In this document: positions 55,106-63,853 of the stretch, in pieces
How positions within the stretch are numbered: the stretch's first letter is position 1
How the letters are laid out: the number at the start of each line of letters is the position of its first letter
NCBI GenBank assembly: GCA_963678445.1
Contig: OY782877.1
Location: 868,001-932,000 of the forward strand
Length of the DNA: 64,000 nucleotides
Source: G963678445 sp963678445
GTDB taxonomy: Bacteria > Hydrogenedentota > Hydrogenedentia > Hydrogenedentales > G963678445
Direction: 5' to 3'
The notes under the pieces: generated by a model
Databases searched by the model: none
What the model was told of the DNA's origin: nothing
Seen by the model: the letters and a program-made list of their open reading frames with translations, nothing else
Translations under genes and position numbers: made by a program

Positions 55106-56212
55106 CTACTCTTGTTCGCTAGCCCGATGGTAGGTGTCGACGATGCCTGCCGCTAAAACGTAATCCTCTTCGTAAAACACAGCCCATTGCCCCGGGGTTA
55201 CTGAACGCTCGGGGATCTCAAAACAAACGGTTGCATTGCCCGAGGTATCGGGATAGACGGTGGCTGCCACAGGACGGTGACGGGAATGCAGCTGGACCTG
55301 ACAGGTAAATGGGGTGGCTTGTGGCGCCATCCCTCCCCACTGGATAGGCTCGGTGGTAAAACGATCGCAGCCGGTCTCTTCTGCATGACCTACAATGAGC
55401 CGATTCTTCTCTTTGTCCATGCCCAGCACATAGTAGGGACGCGCCGCACCAATCCCCAAGCCGCGCCGTTGACCAATGGTATAGTGCAACAATCCACGGT
55501 GATGCCCTACCCGCTTACCGGATGTCGTGCAAATGTATCCCTCGGGCTGCTTGCCGCAACGCGCTTCGATGAAGGTCGCATAATCATCGTTTGGCACAAA
55601 GCAGATCTCCTGACTCTCGGATTTTGCCGCTGTCGGAAAGCCCTTTGATGCAGCGTATGCGCGCACTTCTTCTTTGGTCATTGCACCAAGGGGAAACACG
55701 GCCCGTGATAGTTGCCTCTGGGTCAGCGGGGCAAGTACATAGCTCTGATCTTTGGCACGATGCAGCCCCCGGTGCAAGGCTAAGCGTTCTCCCCAATGGG
55801 CTAGACGTGCGAAATGCCCGAGGGCGATGTGGGAAGCACCCAACGTATCTGCATGGGTATACAATGCCCCGAATTTAATCCGTTGATTGCAACGGATACA
55901 GGGGTTGGGGGTGCGCCCGGCCCAGTATGCATCAACAAAGTCGGCGATAACCTCATCTTCGAAGCAGGCTTGCTCGTCAAAGACATGGTGGGCAATGCCC
56001 AATTGGACACACACATGGCGGGCATCGTCGATTGATTGTTGGGTGCGGCGGGCAATCTCAGGACAGGTGGTCGTAAGCTTTAAGGTTGCTCCGGTACAGG
56101 TATAGCCCTGTTCCAGCAACAGGGCCGCCGCCACGGTGCTATCCACGCCCCCTGACATGGCGACGAGAATATGGGCGTTGGGGGAAGGAGGGTATATCGA
56201 CTTCACCTGCAC
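55106..56212 (-). CDS. mnmA: tRNA-specific 2-thiouridylase
   Basis: A 368-residue enzyme that puts sulfur on U34 of tRNAs for Lys, Glu and Gln. The PP-loop AMSGGVDSTVAAALLLEQGY binds ATP. The catalytic cysteines are in NPCIRCNQRIKFG and SQEICFVPNDDYATF. The C-terminal beta-barrel is present. Length is normal. It lies behind bactofilin with a 64-bp gap on the same strand. Confidence 0.96.
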   Translation of the reverse strand: MQVKSIYPPSPNAHILVAMSGGVDSTVAAALLLEQGYTCTGATLKLTTTCPEIARRTQQSIDDARHVCVQLGIAHHVFDEQACFEDEVIADFVDAYWAGRTPNPCIRCNQRIKFGALYTHADTLGASHIALGHFARLAHWGERLALHRGLHRAKDQSYVLAPLTQRQLSRAVFPLGAMTKEEVRAYAASKGFPTAAKSESQEICFVPNDDYATFIEARCGKQPEGYICTTSGKRVGHHRGLLHYTIGQRRGLGIGAARPYYVLGMDKEKNRLIVGHAEETGCDRFTTEPIQWGGMAPQATPFTCQVQLHSRHRPVAATVYPDTSGNATVCFEIPERSVTPGQWAVFYEEDYVLAAGIVDTYHRASEQE

Positions 56213-56275
56213 GGCATCTGTCCTTAGCTAAGCAGCAATATGCCCGGAAGCATCGATTGGTGGACGGTAAGGGGG

Positions 56276-56698
56276 TTATTTTTCAGCAGCGCCATTGGCG
56301 GTGACTACGCGTGGCGATGACGCCGCAGTCATCTTGAGTTGCTCCGGGGGTTTCATCGTGCATTTACCTTCGAAAAGCACCCCTTCTGCAATGCTGATGC
56401 GTGGTGCAGTAATATCGCCTACTACCCGACCGGTCGTGGTAATCTCCAGGCGTTCATGCGCGAAGACATTTCCATGTACTTCACCGCTGATAATAACTTG
56501 TCCTGCAATCAAATCGGCCTTGATCTGTCCCGATTCTTGTACGACAATGCTATCCTCGCTTTGTACACGCCCGGAAACTGAGCCTTCAATGCGAATGGTG
56601 CCTTTGGAATTGATTTCACCGCTGACGGTGGTGCCAGGACCGATAATGCTCACTGGCTTGTTTTCATTATATCCGCGTGATTTTCGAGTATCTAACAT
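56276..56698 (-). CDS. Bactofilin
   Basis: A 140-residue bactofilin. The central right-handed beta-helix is recognisable from SIIGPGTTVSGEINSKGTIR through VSGRVQSEDSIVV to AEGVLFEGKCTM, with proline-rich flexible ends. Bactofilins self-assemble without nucleotide into membrane-associated filaments that position cell-wall enzymes. The gene starts 2 nt after the stop of an M23 peptidase gene, the pairing known from several bacteria in which bactofilin and a LytM enzyme shape the cell. Confidence 0.94.
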   Translation of the reverse strand: MLDTRKSRGYNENKPVSIIGPGTTVSGEINSKGTIRIEGSVSGRVQSEDSIVVQESGQIKADLIAGQVIISGEVHGNVFAHERLEITTTGRVVGDITAPRISIAEGVLFEGKCTMKPPEQLKMTAASSPRVVTANGAAEK

Positions 56699-56700
56699 CT

Positions 56701-57711
56701 TTAATTCGCCAGGTATTTGGCCGGATTGACGGTCTTTTTGTTTACATGCACTTCGTAATGCAGATGCGGTCCCGTGCTGCGTCCGGTACTGCCAAGGGTA
56801 CCTACCACGGTTTGCCGCTCCACAACGTCGCCTTTGTTCACTTTACGCTTGGCCAGGTGCGCATAGCAGGTGGTCAGGCCATTGCCGTGGTCAATACGGA
56901 CAATGTTGCCATAATCGGCTTCATAGGTCGATGAGATGACCACGCCTTTGGCTGTTGCGCGCACTTTGCTGCCATAACGGGCGGCGATGTCAACCCCGTT
57001 GTGGTGCCGCACGCGACGTGTGAAGGGGTCGCGCCGGTAACCAAACGAAGAGGAAATGCGGCCCAGTCCGCCGACAATTGGCCAGCCGGAGGGCACGCGT
57101 GCAATGCGATCTTGTTGAACTTCCATGTCCCGGATTAACGATGAAAAGCTCTGGGTGCGCATCTGGATCTCTTGAAGAATCAGATCTGCTGAGGGGCGGC
57201 TGAGCCCATAAATGACATGGTCGGGACGTGTGGTGACGTCGATGCTGCCTGGAATGAAGGCGCCTTCCAATACGGAAGGACCACCTTTTCCCCCGTCCGG
57301 TACAGGGGTATTCACCGCTTTCTTTTCACGGGGCGCCAGCCCGGTAATGCTACGCGCCTTGGCTTCCATGTCATACAATTCACCCAACTCACTGGTGATG
57401 GCGGCAATACTGGCTTCATACTCTGCCCGTAATCGTGCTTCCACTTCTCGCAAGTGTTGATCGTCCTGTTGTACCGGCGCCTGTTGCTGCACCACCTGCG
57501 TCTTCGCTTTTTCAAGTTCCAGCTGACGGTATTGATACTGCAAACGTTCTGCGCGCACTTGTAGGGCGCGTTCACGTTGAAACAGGAACGTGCAGCCAAA
57601 GACCAACACGGCGACAAGACAGAGCGCACCCCAAAAGTGAAAACTGGACAGAGTTAATGTTCGGGTGCTGGTTCGATCGTGGGGAATCAGCATCACGGTC
57701 CACTTTTTCAT
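56701..57711 (-). CDS. M23 (LytM) family cell-wall peptidase
   Basis: A 336-residue protein with one N-terminal membrane helix (about 25-45), a coiled coil (about 50-115) and a C-terminal M23 domain. The zinc ligands are intact: HNGVDIAA (His and Asp) and the HLHYEVHV segment (HxH). It cuts peptide cross-links of peptidoglycan in the periplasm, or activates amidases if inactive; all ligands are present here. It is the first gene of a unit with bactofilin and perhaps mnmA. Confidence 0.94.
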   Translation of the reverse strand: MKKWTVMLIPHDRTSTRTLTLSSFHFWGALCLVAVLVFGCTFLFQRERALQVRAERLQYQYRQLELEKAKTQVVQQQAPVQQDDQHLREVEARLRAEYEASIAAITSELGELYDMEAKARSITGLAPREKKAVNTPVPDGGKGGPSVLEGAFIPGSIDVTTRPDHVIYGLSRPSADLILQEIQMRTQSFSSLIRDMEVQQDRIARVPSGWPIVGGLGRISSSFGYRRDPFTRRVRHHNGVDIAARYGSKVRATAKGVVISSTYEADYGNIVRIDHGNGLTTCYAHLAKRKVNKGDVVERQTVVGTLGSTGRSTGPHLHYEVHVNKKTVNPAKYLAN

Positions 57712-58009
57712 GACTTTGGAAGGCTCCTGACGGATTTGGAAATAGAACTACGCAGCATATTGTTTTTGGTTATATTATAGGTGACGTTCTCTTCCGCTAC
57801 CCAAGCTGTAAGCAATATACGGTATGTATACCTCACAAAGGCTTATAGTTCCCAGTATGGGGGCGACTATAACACGGAATTTGAAAGAAGTCAACCACTT
57901 ACAGTAAAGGCACACCGGGGTGTGCAGGCTAAAATTCATCTTCCAGAGCGGGAATATGGAAGCGCAAAACAAGGGCGCGAGCCTGTATCCCTCTCCTTTA
58001 AATACATCG

Positions 58010-58047
58010 CTGCGCCGTTGCATTCCAGCCCGAAAGCAACGGCGCAG
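58010..58047 (-). terminator. Hairpin behind groEL
   Basis: CTGCGCCGTTGC and GCAACGGCGCAG form a perfect 12-bp stem around 14 bases, 12 bp behind the groEL stop. There is no T run, so it may stabilise the transcript end rather than terminate. The rest of 57712-58009 holds no gene. Confidence 0.6.
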
Positions 58048-58059
58048 CAGCTTATTGGC

Positions 58060-59676
58060 TTACATCATGGGAGGCGTTGCAGCACCCGCGGCGGCCTTTT
58101 CGTCTTCTGGCAGATCGGTTACCAGGCATTCCGTCGTCACGACCATGGTAGCCGCACTCACTGCATTTTGCAGTGCGCAACGGATTACTTTGGCCGGGTC
58201 GATGATGCCGCTTTCCACCAGATTTTCCATCTCACCGGTGGCGGCATTCAGACCTACATTTCCTTTGGCGTTCTCGACGTCGTTGATAACCACAGCGCCT
58301 TCCAGGCCTGCATTCTTGGCAATCATCGCCAGAGGCTGGGTCATTGCATGGGAGACAATCGCTGCACCCAATGCTTCGTCGCCTTGCAACTCCAGTGCTT
58401 CGACAGCTTTGCGGCAACGCAGCAGGGCCACACCGCCACCAGGAACGATGCCTTCTTCAATCGCAGCACGCGTTGCGTGCAGGGCGTCATCCGCACGGTC
58501 TTTCTTTTCTTTCAGCTCGATTTCTGTCGCAGCGCCAATTTTGACCACAGCCACACCGCCGGCCAATTTTGCCAGACGTTCTTGCAGTTTCTCGCGATCA
58601 TACTCCGAGCTGCTGTTTTCAATGCCACGGCGAATCTGGTCACAACGCGCTGTAATGTCGGCCTTTTTGCCTGCGCCTTCGACGATGGTCGTGTTATCTT
58701 TGGTAATTTCCACGCGTTTGGCGCTACCCAGTTGGGTCAGTTCCAGGCTGTCCAGAGAAATGCCCAGCTCTTCACTGATATATTCGCCACCGGTTACCAC
58801 GGCAATGTCGCGCAGGATTTCTTTACGGCGGTCGCCGAACGCAGGCGCCTTGACGGCAGCGATTTTGAGGATGCCGCGCAAACGGTTGACCACCAAGGTC
58901 GCCAACGCTTCGCCTTCAATGTCTTCGGCGATGATGAGTAATGGCTTGCCCGATTGCGCCACTTTTTGCAAGATGGGGAGCATCTCCTGAAGGGAGCTGA
59001 TTTTTTTCTCGCTGCACAGAATGTAGCAGTCTTCCAGCTCTGCCGTCATATTTTCCGAATTGGTGCAGAAATAGGGCGACAGGTAGCCGCGATCAAACTG
59101 CATACCATCGACCAGATCGACTTCTGTTTCCAGGCTTTTGCCTTCTTCGATCGTGATGACGCCATCTTCGCCCACCTGCTCAATCGCCTTGGCGATAATA
59201 TCACCGATCGTCGCGTCGCCATTGGCGGAAACCGTCGCAACCTGACGAATTTCGTCTTCGTTCTTCACTTTTTTCGACAGTTTCTTCACGGCTTCCAATG
59301 CAGCCGCCACGGCCTTGTCCATACCGCGTTTCAGATGCATGGGGTTAGCGCCCGATGTCACCTGACGCATGCCTGCATGCACCATCGCCTGTGCCAGAAC
59401 CGTCGCTGTGGTGGTGCCATCACCCGCATCATCACTGGTTTTGCTGGCGGCTTCGCGCAACATGCGTGCCCCCATGTTCGCAAAGGGCTTTTCCAAATCG
59501 ATTTCTTTGGCAACGGATACGCCGTCTTTCGTAACGTGAGGAGCACCGAACGACTTCTCAATCAGTACGTTGCGTCCCTTGGGTCCCAATGTCGCCTTGA
59601 CAGAGTTCGCCAACGTGTCCACGCCTTCCAGCAGGGCCATACGGGCCTCCTGACCAAAAAGTAGTTGCTTGGCCAT
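58060..59676 (-). CDS. groEL: Chaperonin GroEL
   Basis: A 538-residue chaperonin subunit. The ATP site is intact (ATLGPKGRNVLIEKSFGAP, DDAGDGTTTATVLAQAMV, and VPGGGVALLRC near the C terminus). Its end is AAAGAATPPMM rather than the long GGM tail. The ATG at 59676 begins with the usual MAKQL opening; a longer frame adds 21 untypical residues. The groES gene that normally precedes it is missing; aat lies upstream instead. A perfect CIRCE operator and a promoter precede it, so heat control by HrcA is expected. Confidence 0.97.
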   Translation of the reverse strand: MAKQLLFGQEARMALLEGVDTLANSVKATLGPKGRNVLIEKSFGAPHVTKDGVSVAKEIDLEKPFANMGARMLREAASKTSDDAGDGTTTATVLAQAMVHAGMRQVTSGANPMHLKRGMDKAVAAALEAVKKLSKKVKNEDEIRQVATVSANGDATIGDIIAKAIEQVGEDGVITIEEGKSLETEVDLVDGMQFDRGYLSPYFCTNSENMTAELEDCYILCSEKKISSLQEMLPILQKVAQSGKPLLIIAEDIEGEALATLVVNRLRGILKIAAVKAPAFGDRRKEILRDIAVVTGGEYISEELGISLDSLELTQLGSAKRVEITKDNTTIVEGAGKKADITARCDQIRRGIENSSSEYDREKLQERLAKLAGGVAVVKIGAATEIELKEKKDRADDALHATRAAIEEGIVPGGGVALLRCRKAVEALELQGDEALGAAIVSHAMTQPLAMIAKNAGLEGAVVINDVENAKGNVGLNAATGEMENLVESGIIDPAKVIRCALQNAVSAATMVVTTECLVTDLPEDEKAAAGAATPPMM

Positions 59677-59758
59677 GATCAATTTCTCCTTTTTTATCGC
59701 TTGAGACAATGCTTGTGCATTATGTTGCTTGTTCAACAAAACTTCTTCTGTGGAAATG

Positions 59759-59785
59759 TTAGCACTCCTTTTTATCGAGTGCTAA
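59759..59785. promoter_or_regulatory. CIRCE operator of groEL
   Basis: TTAGCACTC-N9-GAGTGCTAA, identical to the CIRCE consensus. This is the binding site of the repressor HrcA. It directly follows the predicted start of transcription, where a bound repressor would block transcription. Confidence 0.97.
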
Positions 59786-59794
59786 CAAGGCCGT

Positions 59795-59823
59795 ATCCTA
59801 GCATATCCCCTCGGGCGAGTCAA
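59795..59823 (-). promoter_or_regulatory. Promoter of groEL
   Basis: On the minus strand TTGACT (59818-59823), 17 bp, TAGGAT (59795-59800). The CIRCE element lies immediately downstream. Confidence 0.65.
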
Positions 59824-59844
59824 GCGTGGCATGGCCTCGAAAAG

Positions 59845-60537
59845 TCAGCACAGATCCGCGTCTAAATGCCACTTACCTACGCGTGCAGGATGCTTCAGAT
59901 AGCGCTGCAAAAGCTTTAGAAACTGGTTGCGATCTATCTCGCGTGCACCCAGGCGGAAAAGGTGTGGGTTGGCGACCTGGCAATCAATCAGCTCTATCCC
60001 CCAACGCAGGGATTGCTGCGCCAATACGGCCAGCGCCACCTTGGAAGCGTCACGCCGGTGGCTAAACATGGATTCACCAAAAAAACAGTTGCCTAATGAG
60101 ACGCCGTAAAGCCCCCCTACCAATACGCCGTCGTGGTGGCATTCCACGGAGTGCGCGAAACCCGCGTCAAAGAGGTCGATATAGGCCTGTTTCATTTCCT
60201 CGGTGATCCAGGTACCGTCCTGATCGGCACGGGGGGTGACGGCGCATGCCGTGATTACGCCTTTAAAATCGGTATCCATACTGAGGGAGAAACGGTGCTG
60301 GCGCAGGGTGCGCTGCAGACGGCGGGCTATGTGCATCTCATTGGGAAACAGCACCATACGCGGGTCGGGCGACCACCACAAAATAGGGTCGCCTTCGTTA
60401 TACCAAGGAAAGATCCCCTGTGTGTAGGCCCTTAATAAGCGCTCCCGGGACAAGTCGCCGCCTACGGCCAACAGGCCGTCCTCAGCCAGATAGGGCGGTG
60501 GAAAAACCAGGTCTTCTGTTAAACGGTATACGGGCAT
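59845..60537 (-). CDS. aat: Leucyl/phenylalanyl-tRNA-protein transferase
   Basis: A 230-residue enzyme that adds Leu or Phe to proteins with N-terminal Lys or Arg and so marks them for ClpAP degradation. Conserved features: FPPPYLAEDGLLAVGGDLS, YTQGIFPWYNEGDPILWWSP, DGVLVGGLYGVSLG and FFGESMFS. The ATG at 60537 gives the family's usual length; the open frame continues far upstream without resembling the family. Confidence 0.95.
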   Translation of the reverse strand: MPVYRLTEDLVFPPPYLAEDGLLAVGGDLSRERLLRAYTQGIFPWYNEGDPILWWSPDPRMVLFPNEMHIARRLQRTLRQHRFSLSMDTDFKGVITACAVTPRADQDGTWITEEMKQAYIDLFDAGFAHSVECHHDGVLVGGLYGVSLGNCFFGESMFSHRRDASKVALAVLAQQSLRWGIELIDCQVANPHLFRLGAREIDRNQFLKLLQRYLKHPARVGKWHLDADLC

Positions 60538-60757
60538 AGCAATACAAACCTCGTATTTGTGGCATAAATGAAACGTCAGCATATCGTAAATCCTGCACCG
60601 ACAACAATGCCGCACGTATATCGATGTAGCAAAAGTTTGCATTGTCCGTATTCGAGAGGTATAAGTAGCGAGCGGGAACAAATAACCATAAGCTAGTATC
60701 AATGGAGTGCGCCAGCGTTGGGCTAAGGCCGTAATCGATGAAGAAGGAAGCTGTTCA

Positions 60758-62287
60758 ATGGCTATTGTAATAGGTCTGGATATTGGAACAAGCGGCGCTA
60801 AGGCCATTGCAATGGATGCCCAGGGGAAGTTATTGGCCTCTGCGTTGGTTGAGTATCCGTTGCATAGCCCCAAGCCCAATTGGGCGGAGCAGGATCCCGC
60901 GGATTGGGAACGGGCCACCTTTGAGGCACTGGCAAAACTGGCGGGCGAGGTGGATGCTCGTCAGGTAAAGGGAATTGGCCTGACGGGTCAGATGCACGGC
61001 TCTGTCTTTCTTGATGCAAGCAATGCGGTGCTTCGTCCTGCGTTACTATGGTGCGATCAGCGCACCACCCAGCAGTGTGCAGCTATCACGGACAAGGTAG
61101 GTGAGGCGCAATTGCTGGAAATGGTGTCGAACCCTGCCTTGACTGGCTTTACAGCCCCAAAAATCCTCTGGTTGCGGGACAATGAACCGCAGCTATACGA
61201 AAAAGTACATAAGGTTTTGCTGCCTAAGGACTATATTCGCCTGCTCCTGACCGGTGAATTTGCTACCGATGTCGCTGACGCTTCAGGCACGCTGCTCTTC
61301 GATGTTAAAAACCGCACATGGCATAAGGAGTTAATGTCGCTGCTGGATATCGACGCTTCCTGGATGCCGCCTGCTTTTGAGGGACCGGAGGTCACGGGCA
61401 CGTTGAGTGCCGAGGCAGCAGAAAAAACAGGTCTGCCGGAAGGCGTGCCCGTAGTCGCCGGTGGTGGCGATCAGGCCGCTGGCGGTATCGGCTGCGGCAT
61501 CGTGCGCCAGGGAGTTCTCTCCGCCTCTCTGGGCACCAGTGGCGTCGCCTTTGCCTTTTCCGATGCAGTGCACACCGATCCCCAAGGGCGTGTGCACACG
61601 TTCTGCCATGCCGTGCCCGGTAAATGGCATATCATGGGCGTCATGCTGAGTGCGGGCGGCTCGCTGCAATGGTTCCGCAACCAGCTCTGTCAGGATGAGA
61701 TGGCGCGGGCGAAAAAGGAATATCGGGATGCGTATGAGTATATTACCGAGGCCGCTGCACATGTGCCTGTGGGCTGTGAGGGACTGCTTTTCCTGCCTTA
61801 TCTGACCGGGGAACGCACCCCGCATAAGGACCCCTATGCTAAAGGAGCCTTCATTGGCTTGTCTCTTCGACACACGAAGGCACACATGGCCCGCGCCGTA
61901 TTAGAAGGTGTGGCTTTTGGCATGCGCGACAGCTTCGAGATTATTCGGAATATGGGCGTACCCGTCACCGAGGTGCGCGCCTCCGGTGGTGGTGCACGCA
62001 GTACCCTTTGGCGGCAAATCCTGGCGGACACGGGTCAGGCCCCGATGGTCACTATCAATGTCGATGAAGGGCCCGCTTATGGCGCTGCTATTCTGGCCAG
62101 TGTCGCTGCAGGACTCTATGGCAAGGTCGAAGAGGCCTGCGATGCTATCATTGCTGAAGTTGCACGCCTTGCCCCCAATCCTGAAACGGCGGCGCAATAT
62201 GACCGCTGGTTCGCGGAATATCAGGCCGCTTACACCGCACTTGCCCCGAATTTCCGTCGTATTGCTGGTCATCTGGAGCAGATGTAG
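60758..62287 (+). CDS. xylB: Xylulokinase
   Basis: A 509-residue FGGY-family sugar kinase. It starts IVIGLDIGTSGAKAIAMD and carries LTGQMHGSVFLD, LLWCDQRT and the C-terminal ASGGGARSTLWRQI, which fits D-xylulokinase. It phosphorylates D-xylulose for the pentose phosphate pathway. AAGGAAG lies before the ATG at 60758. No xylose isomerase or transporter gene adjoins it, so related FGGY substrates cannot be excluded. Confidence 0.93.
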   Translation: MAIVIGLDIGTSGAKAIAMDAQGKLLASALVEYPLHSPKPNWAEQDPADWERATFEALAKLAGEVDARQVKGIGLTGQMHGSVFLDASNAVLRPALLWCDQRTTQQCAAITDKVGEAQLLEMVSNPALTGFTAPKILWLRDNEPQLYEKVHKVLLPKDYIRLLLTGEFATDVADASGTLLFDVKNRTWHKELMSLLDIDASWMPPAFEGPEVTGTLSAEAAEKTGLPEGVPVVAGGGDQAAGGIGCGIVRQGVLSASLGTSGVAFAFSDAVHTDPQGRVHTFCHAVPGKWHIMGVMLSAGGSLQWFRNQLCQDEMARAKKEYRDAYEYITEAAAHVPVGCEGLLFLPYLTGERTPHKDPYAKGAFIGLSLRHTKAHMARAVLEGVAFGMRDSFEIIRNMGVPVTEVRASGGGARSTLWRQILADTGQAPMVTINVDEGPAYGAAILASVAAGLYGKVEEACDAIIAEVARLAPNPETAAQYDRWFAEYQAAYTALAPNFRRIAGHLEQM

Positions 62288-62311
62288 TATCCTGTTGGAA
62301 CACGATTTTTC

Positions 62312-62371
62312 CTGGGGGAACTTTTTTGTGAACAAAAAGGTTCCCCCAGACCCCCTCCAAAAAAACTTTAG
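62312..62371 (-). repeat. Dispersed palindromic repeat family B, copy 2
   Basis: The hairpin CTGGGGGAAC and GTTCCCCCAG around a short T-rich/A-rich inner stem, then ACCCCCTCC, seven A and CTTTAG. It is the reverse complement of the 52147 copy. It starts 25 bp behind the xylB stop and directly joins a family A pair. It may act as a terminator. Confidence 0.85.
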
Positions 62372-62590
62372 TAACCTAAATTTCAGAAGCTGCCATAAAA
62401 AATGAAGCTTTTTCTGCGGTCAGGGATGGCAAGGATCATAAACATTGCCTGTAGCGCGGGCAGTAATCGTTGGGCCACTTTAGTGACTTAAATTTAAAAC
62501 CTGTCGTGAAAACGACATTTTCTGATGGTCAGGGACGGTGAGAACCATATTTCCTGGATGTGGCCCTGGCCACCTTGCGCTCACTGGACC
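62368..62590 (+). repeat. Dispersed repeat family A, tandem units 7 and 8
   Basis: Two units of about 112 bp at 62368-62479 and 62480-62590, each starting TTAGTRACYTAAATTT and continuing with a CTGYCRTRAAAA block and GGTCAGGGAYGG. The second ends with the perfect palindrome GTGGCC-CT-GGCCAC; in the first the palindrome is degraded. Confidence 0.85.
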
Positions 62591-62607
62591 GCTTTAGAAA
62601 AGAGGGA

Positions 62608-62665
62608 CCCCGCAGAAAGGGTGGAAACGTCGCCCCCTTGACGTTTTTCCACCGTTTCTGCGGGG
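62608..62665. terminator. Long hairpin, probably a bidirectional terminator
   Basis: CCCCGCAGAAA and TTTCTGCGGGG are the outer arms, and GGTGGAAACGTC pairs with GACGTTTTTCCACC inside. Short T runs follow on both strands. It lies between xylB and the 29-codon ORF and could end both transcripts. Confidence 0.7.
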
Positions 62666-62776
62666 TTTGTATGTGGCGTCTCCCCTAAGAGCCGATTTGC
62701 CTGTATCACCTCACCGTAAGCAGTCGCTTTACATCTCCCACTCTCGGATTTATTTCTCCTTCCAGCTGTACTGGAC

Positions 62777-62866
62777 TTAGACTGAGGCAAATGCCGGCGC
62801 TAATATTGCCGCCACAAAAATCATCCACAACACTAAACAAACTACATCAAAGAGCACTTTTCGCAT
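62777..62866 (-). CDS. Small hydrophobic 29-aa protein
   Basis: A 29-codon frame, MRKVLFDVVCLVLW followed by MIFVAAILAPAFASV. It consists of one membrane helix or signal peptide ending in an AFA-like cleavage site. A GGAG ribosome site lies 8 nt before the ATG, a promoter with 17-bp spacing lies 51 bp upstream and a long hairpin follows 111 bp behind. These signals make a real gene likely despite the size. No family or function is recognised. Confidence 0.55.
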   Translation of the reverse strand: MRKVLFDVVCLVLWMIFVAAILAPAFASV

Positions 62867-62916
62867 GGTACGTCTCCTTATGGTCTGCTTAGCGCTATCA
62901 AAACTGTCAGGACTTC

Positions 62917-62945
62917 ATTTTATTAAAAAAGTAAAAAAATTGCAA
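62917..62945 (-). promoter_or_regulatory. Promoter of the 29-aa gene
   Basis: On the minus strand TTGCAA (62940-62945), 17 bp, TAAAAT (62917-62922). The surrounding 62870-63000 is very AT-rich and contains no other gene. Confidence 0.6.
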
Positions 62946-63111
62946 GAAGATTATTAAAAACCATAAAACATAACGTTTTGTACACTATATGCAACATATT
63001 TACCCTAGATGCACTTTTTCTCATTACTACATTTTTCGCAAATACAACACTTTCGCCGAATCCACATTCTTAACACTGCGAAAAAGGGGGGAAACATCTA
63101 CGAAAGGCAGG

Positions 63112-63729
63112 TTAGAGTAGGCCTACAAAATGCAAACCGTCACAAAACAGCATTATGGCGAAGAAAAATAGGAGTAGGCCGAGGAAGCGCATGAGGTAGA
63201 TGTACAGCGGACCGTTTAGGAATACCCGCGACTGACCGGTGATGATGGCCAGTATGACTTTTGACGTAATGAGTGAGGTGTAGAATCCTCCGATGAACAA
63301 GCAGGGTACGAAAAGACCGCGTATGCTGGATTTCAGGATTATCGGCGCACCCACGGTGAACCAGAACAGGTAGGGATGGGGACTCAGTGCATTGACAATG
63401 ATTCCTTTGCGTAGCGACTTGGGTTTCTGCACAGGCAAATCGGGATCGAATGGCCTGATTCTTATGCTCTCGTAGGCCATTTGAGACACTACGATGCAGC
63501 CAAGAAAGGATATTACCCCGAGGAGCGGGGCAAAGCTCGCTAAGCGCGACAAGACAAAGACTGTCACGAGGACAATGGGCATATCCGTTAGCAATGGCAC
63601 CAGGGCAACCCGTAGTCCGGCCTTTGTACCGTGATGGAGCGTCTCTGCGATAACAAGGGCAAACAAGGGACCCGGCGAGACGCCCGCCGATACCCCTAGT
63701 AGTATGCCTTGTCCCAGTAATGCCCACAT
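63112..63729 (-). CDS. LysE/RhtB family exporter
   Basis: A 205-residue inner-membrane protein with six predicted helices. The N-terminal LLGVSAGVSPGPLFALVIAE is the typical LysE/RhtB signature, and NALSPHPYLFWFTVGAPII is the second conserved segment. It exports amino acids or related metabolites; the substrate cannot be read from sequence. It lies 125 bp from the acetyltransferase fragment upstream. Confidence 0.92.
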   Translation of the reverse strand: MWALLGQGILLGVSAGVSPGPLFALVIAETLHHGTKAGLRVALVPLLTDMPIVLVTVFVLSRLASFAPLLGVISFLGCIVVSQMAYESIRIRPFDPDLPVQKPKSLRKGIIVNALSPHPYLFWFTVGAPIILKSSIRGLFVPCLFIGGFYTSLITSKVILAIITGQSRVFLNGPLYIYLMRFLGLLLFFFAIMLFCDGLHFVGLL

Positions 63730-63853
63730 CGTTTCATCACCTCATTGGGCTGGCCGATGTGTTCAGCACGGTATCGTATGCAGCGACCAAGGAGATGTGT
63801 ACGCTCCAGCAGGCAATATCTATACCGTTTTTTGTCTACTACGCAGACAGCCT

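Noticed and set aside
57781..58941. A 386-codon plus-strand frame starting between the M23 gene and groEL
   Set aside because: Most of it is antisense to groEL and shows no domain or ribosome site.
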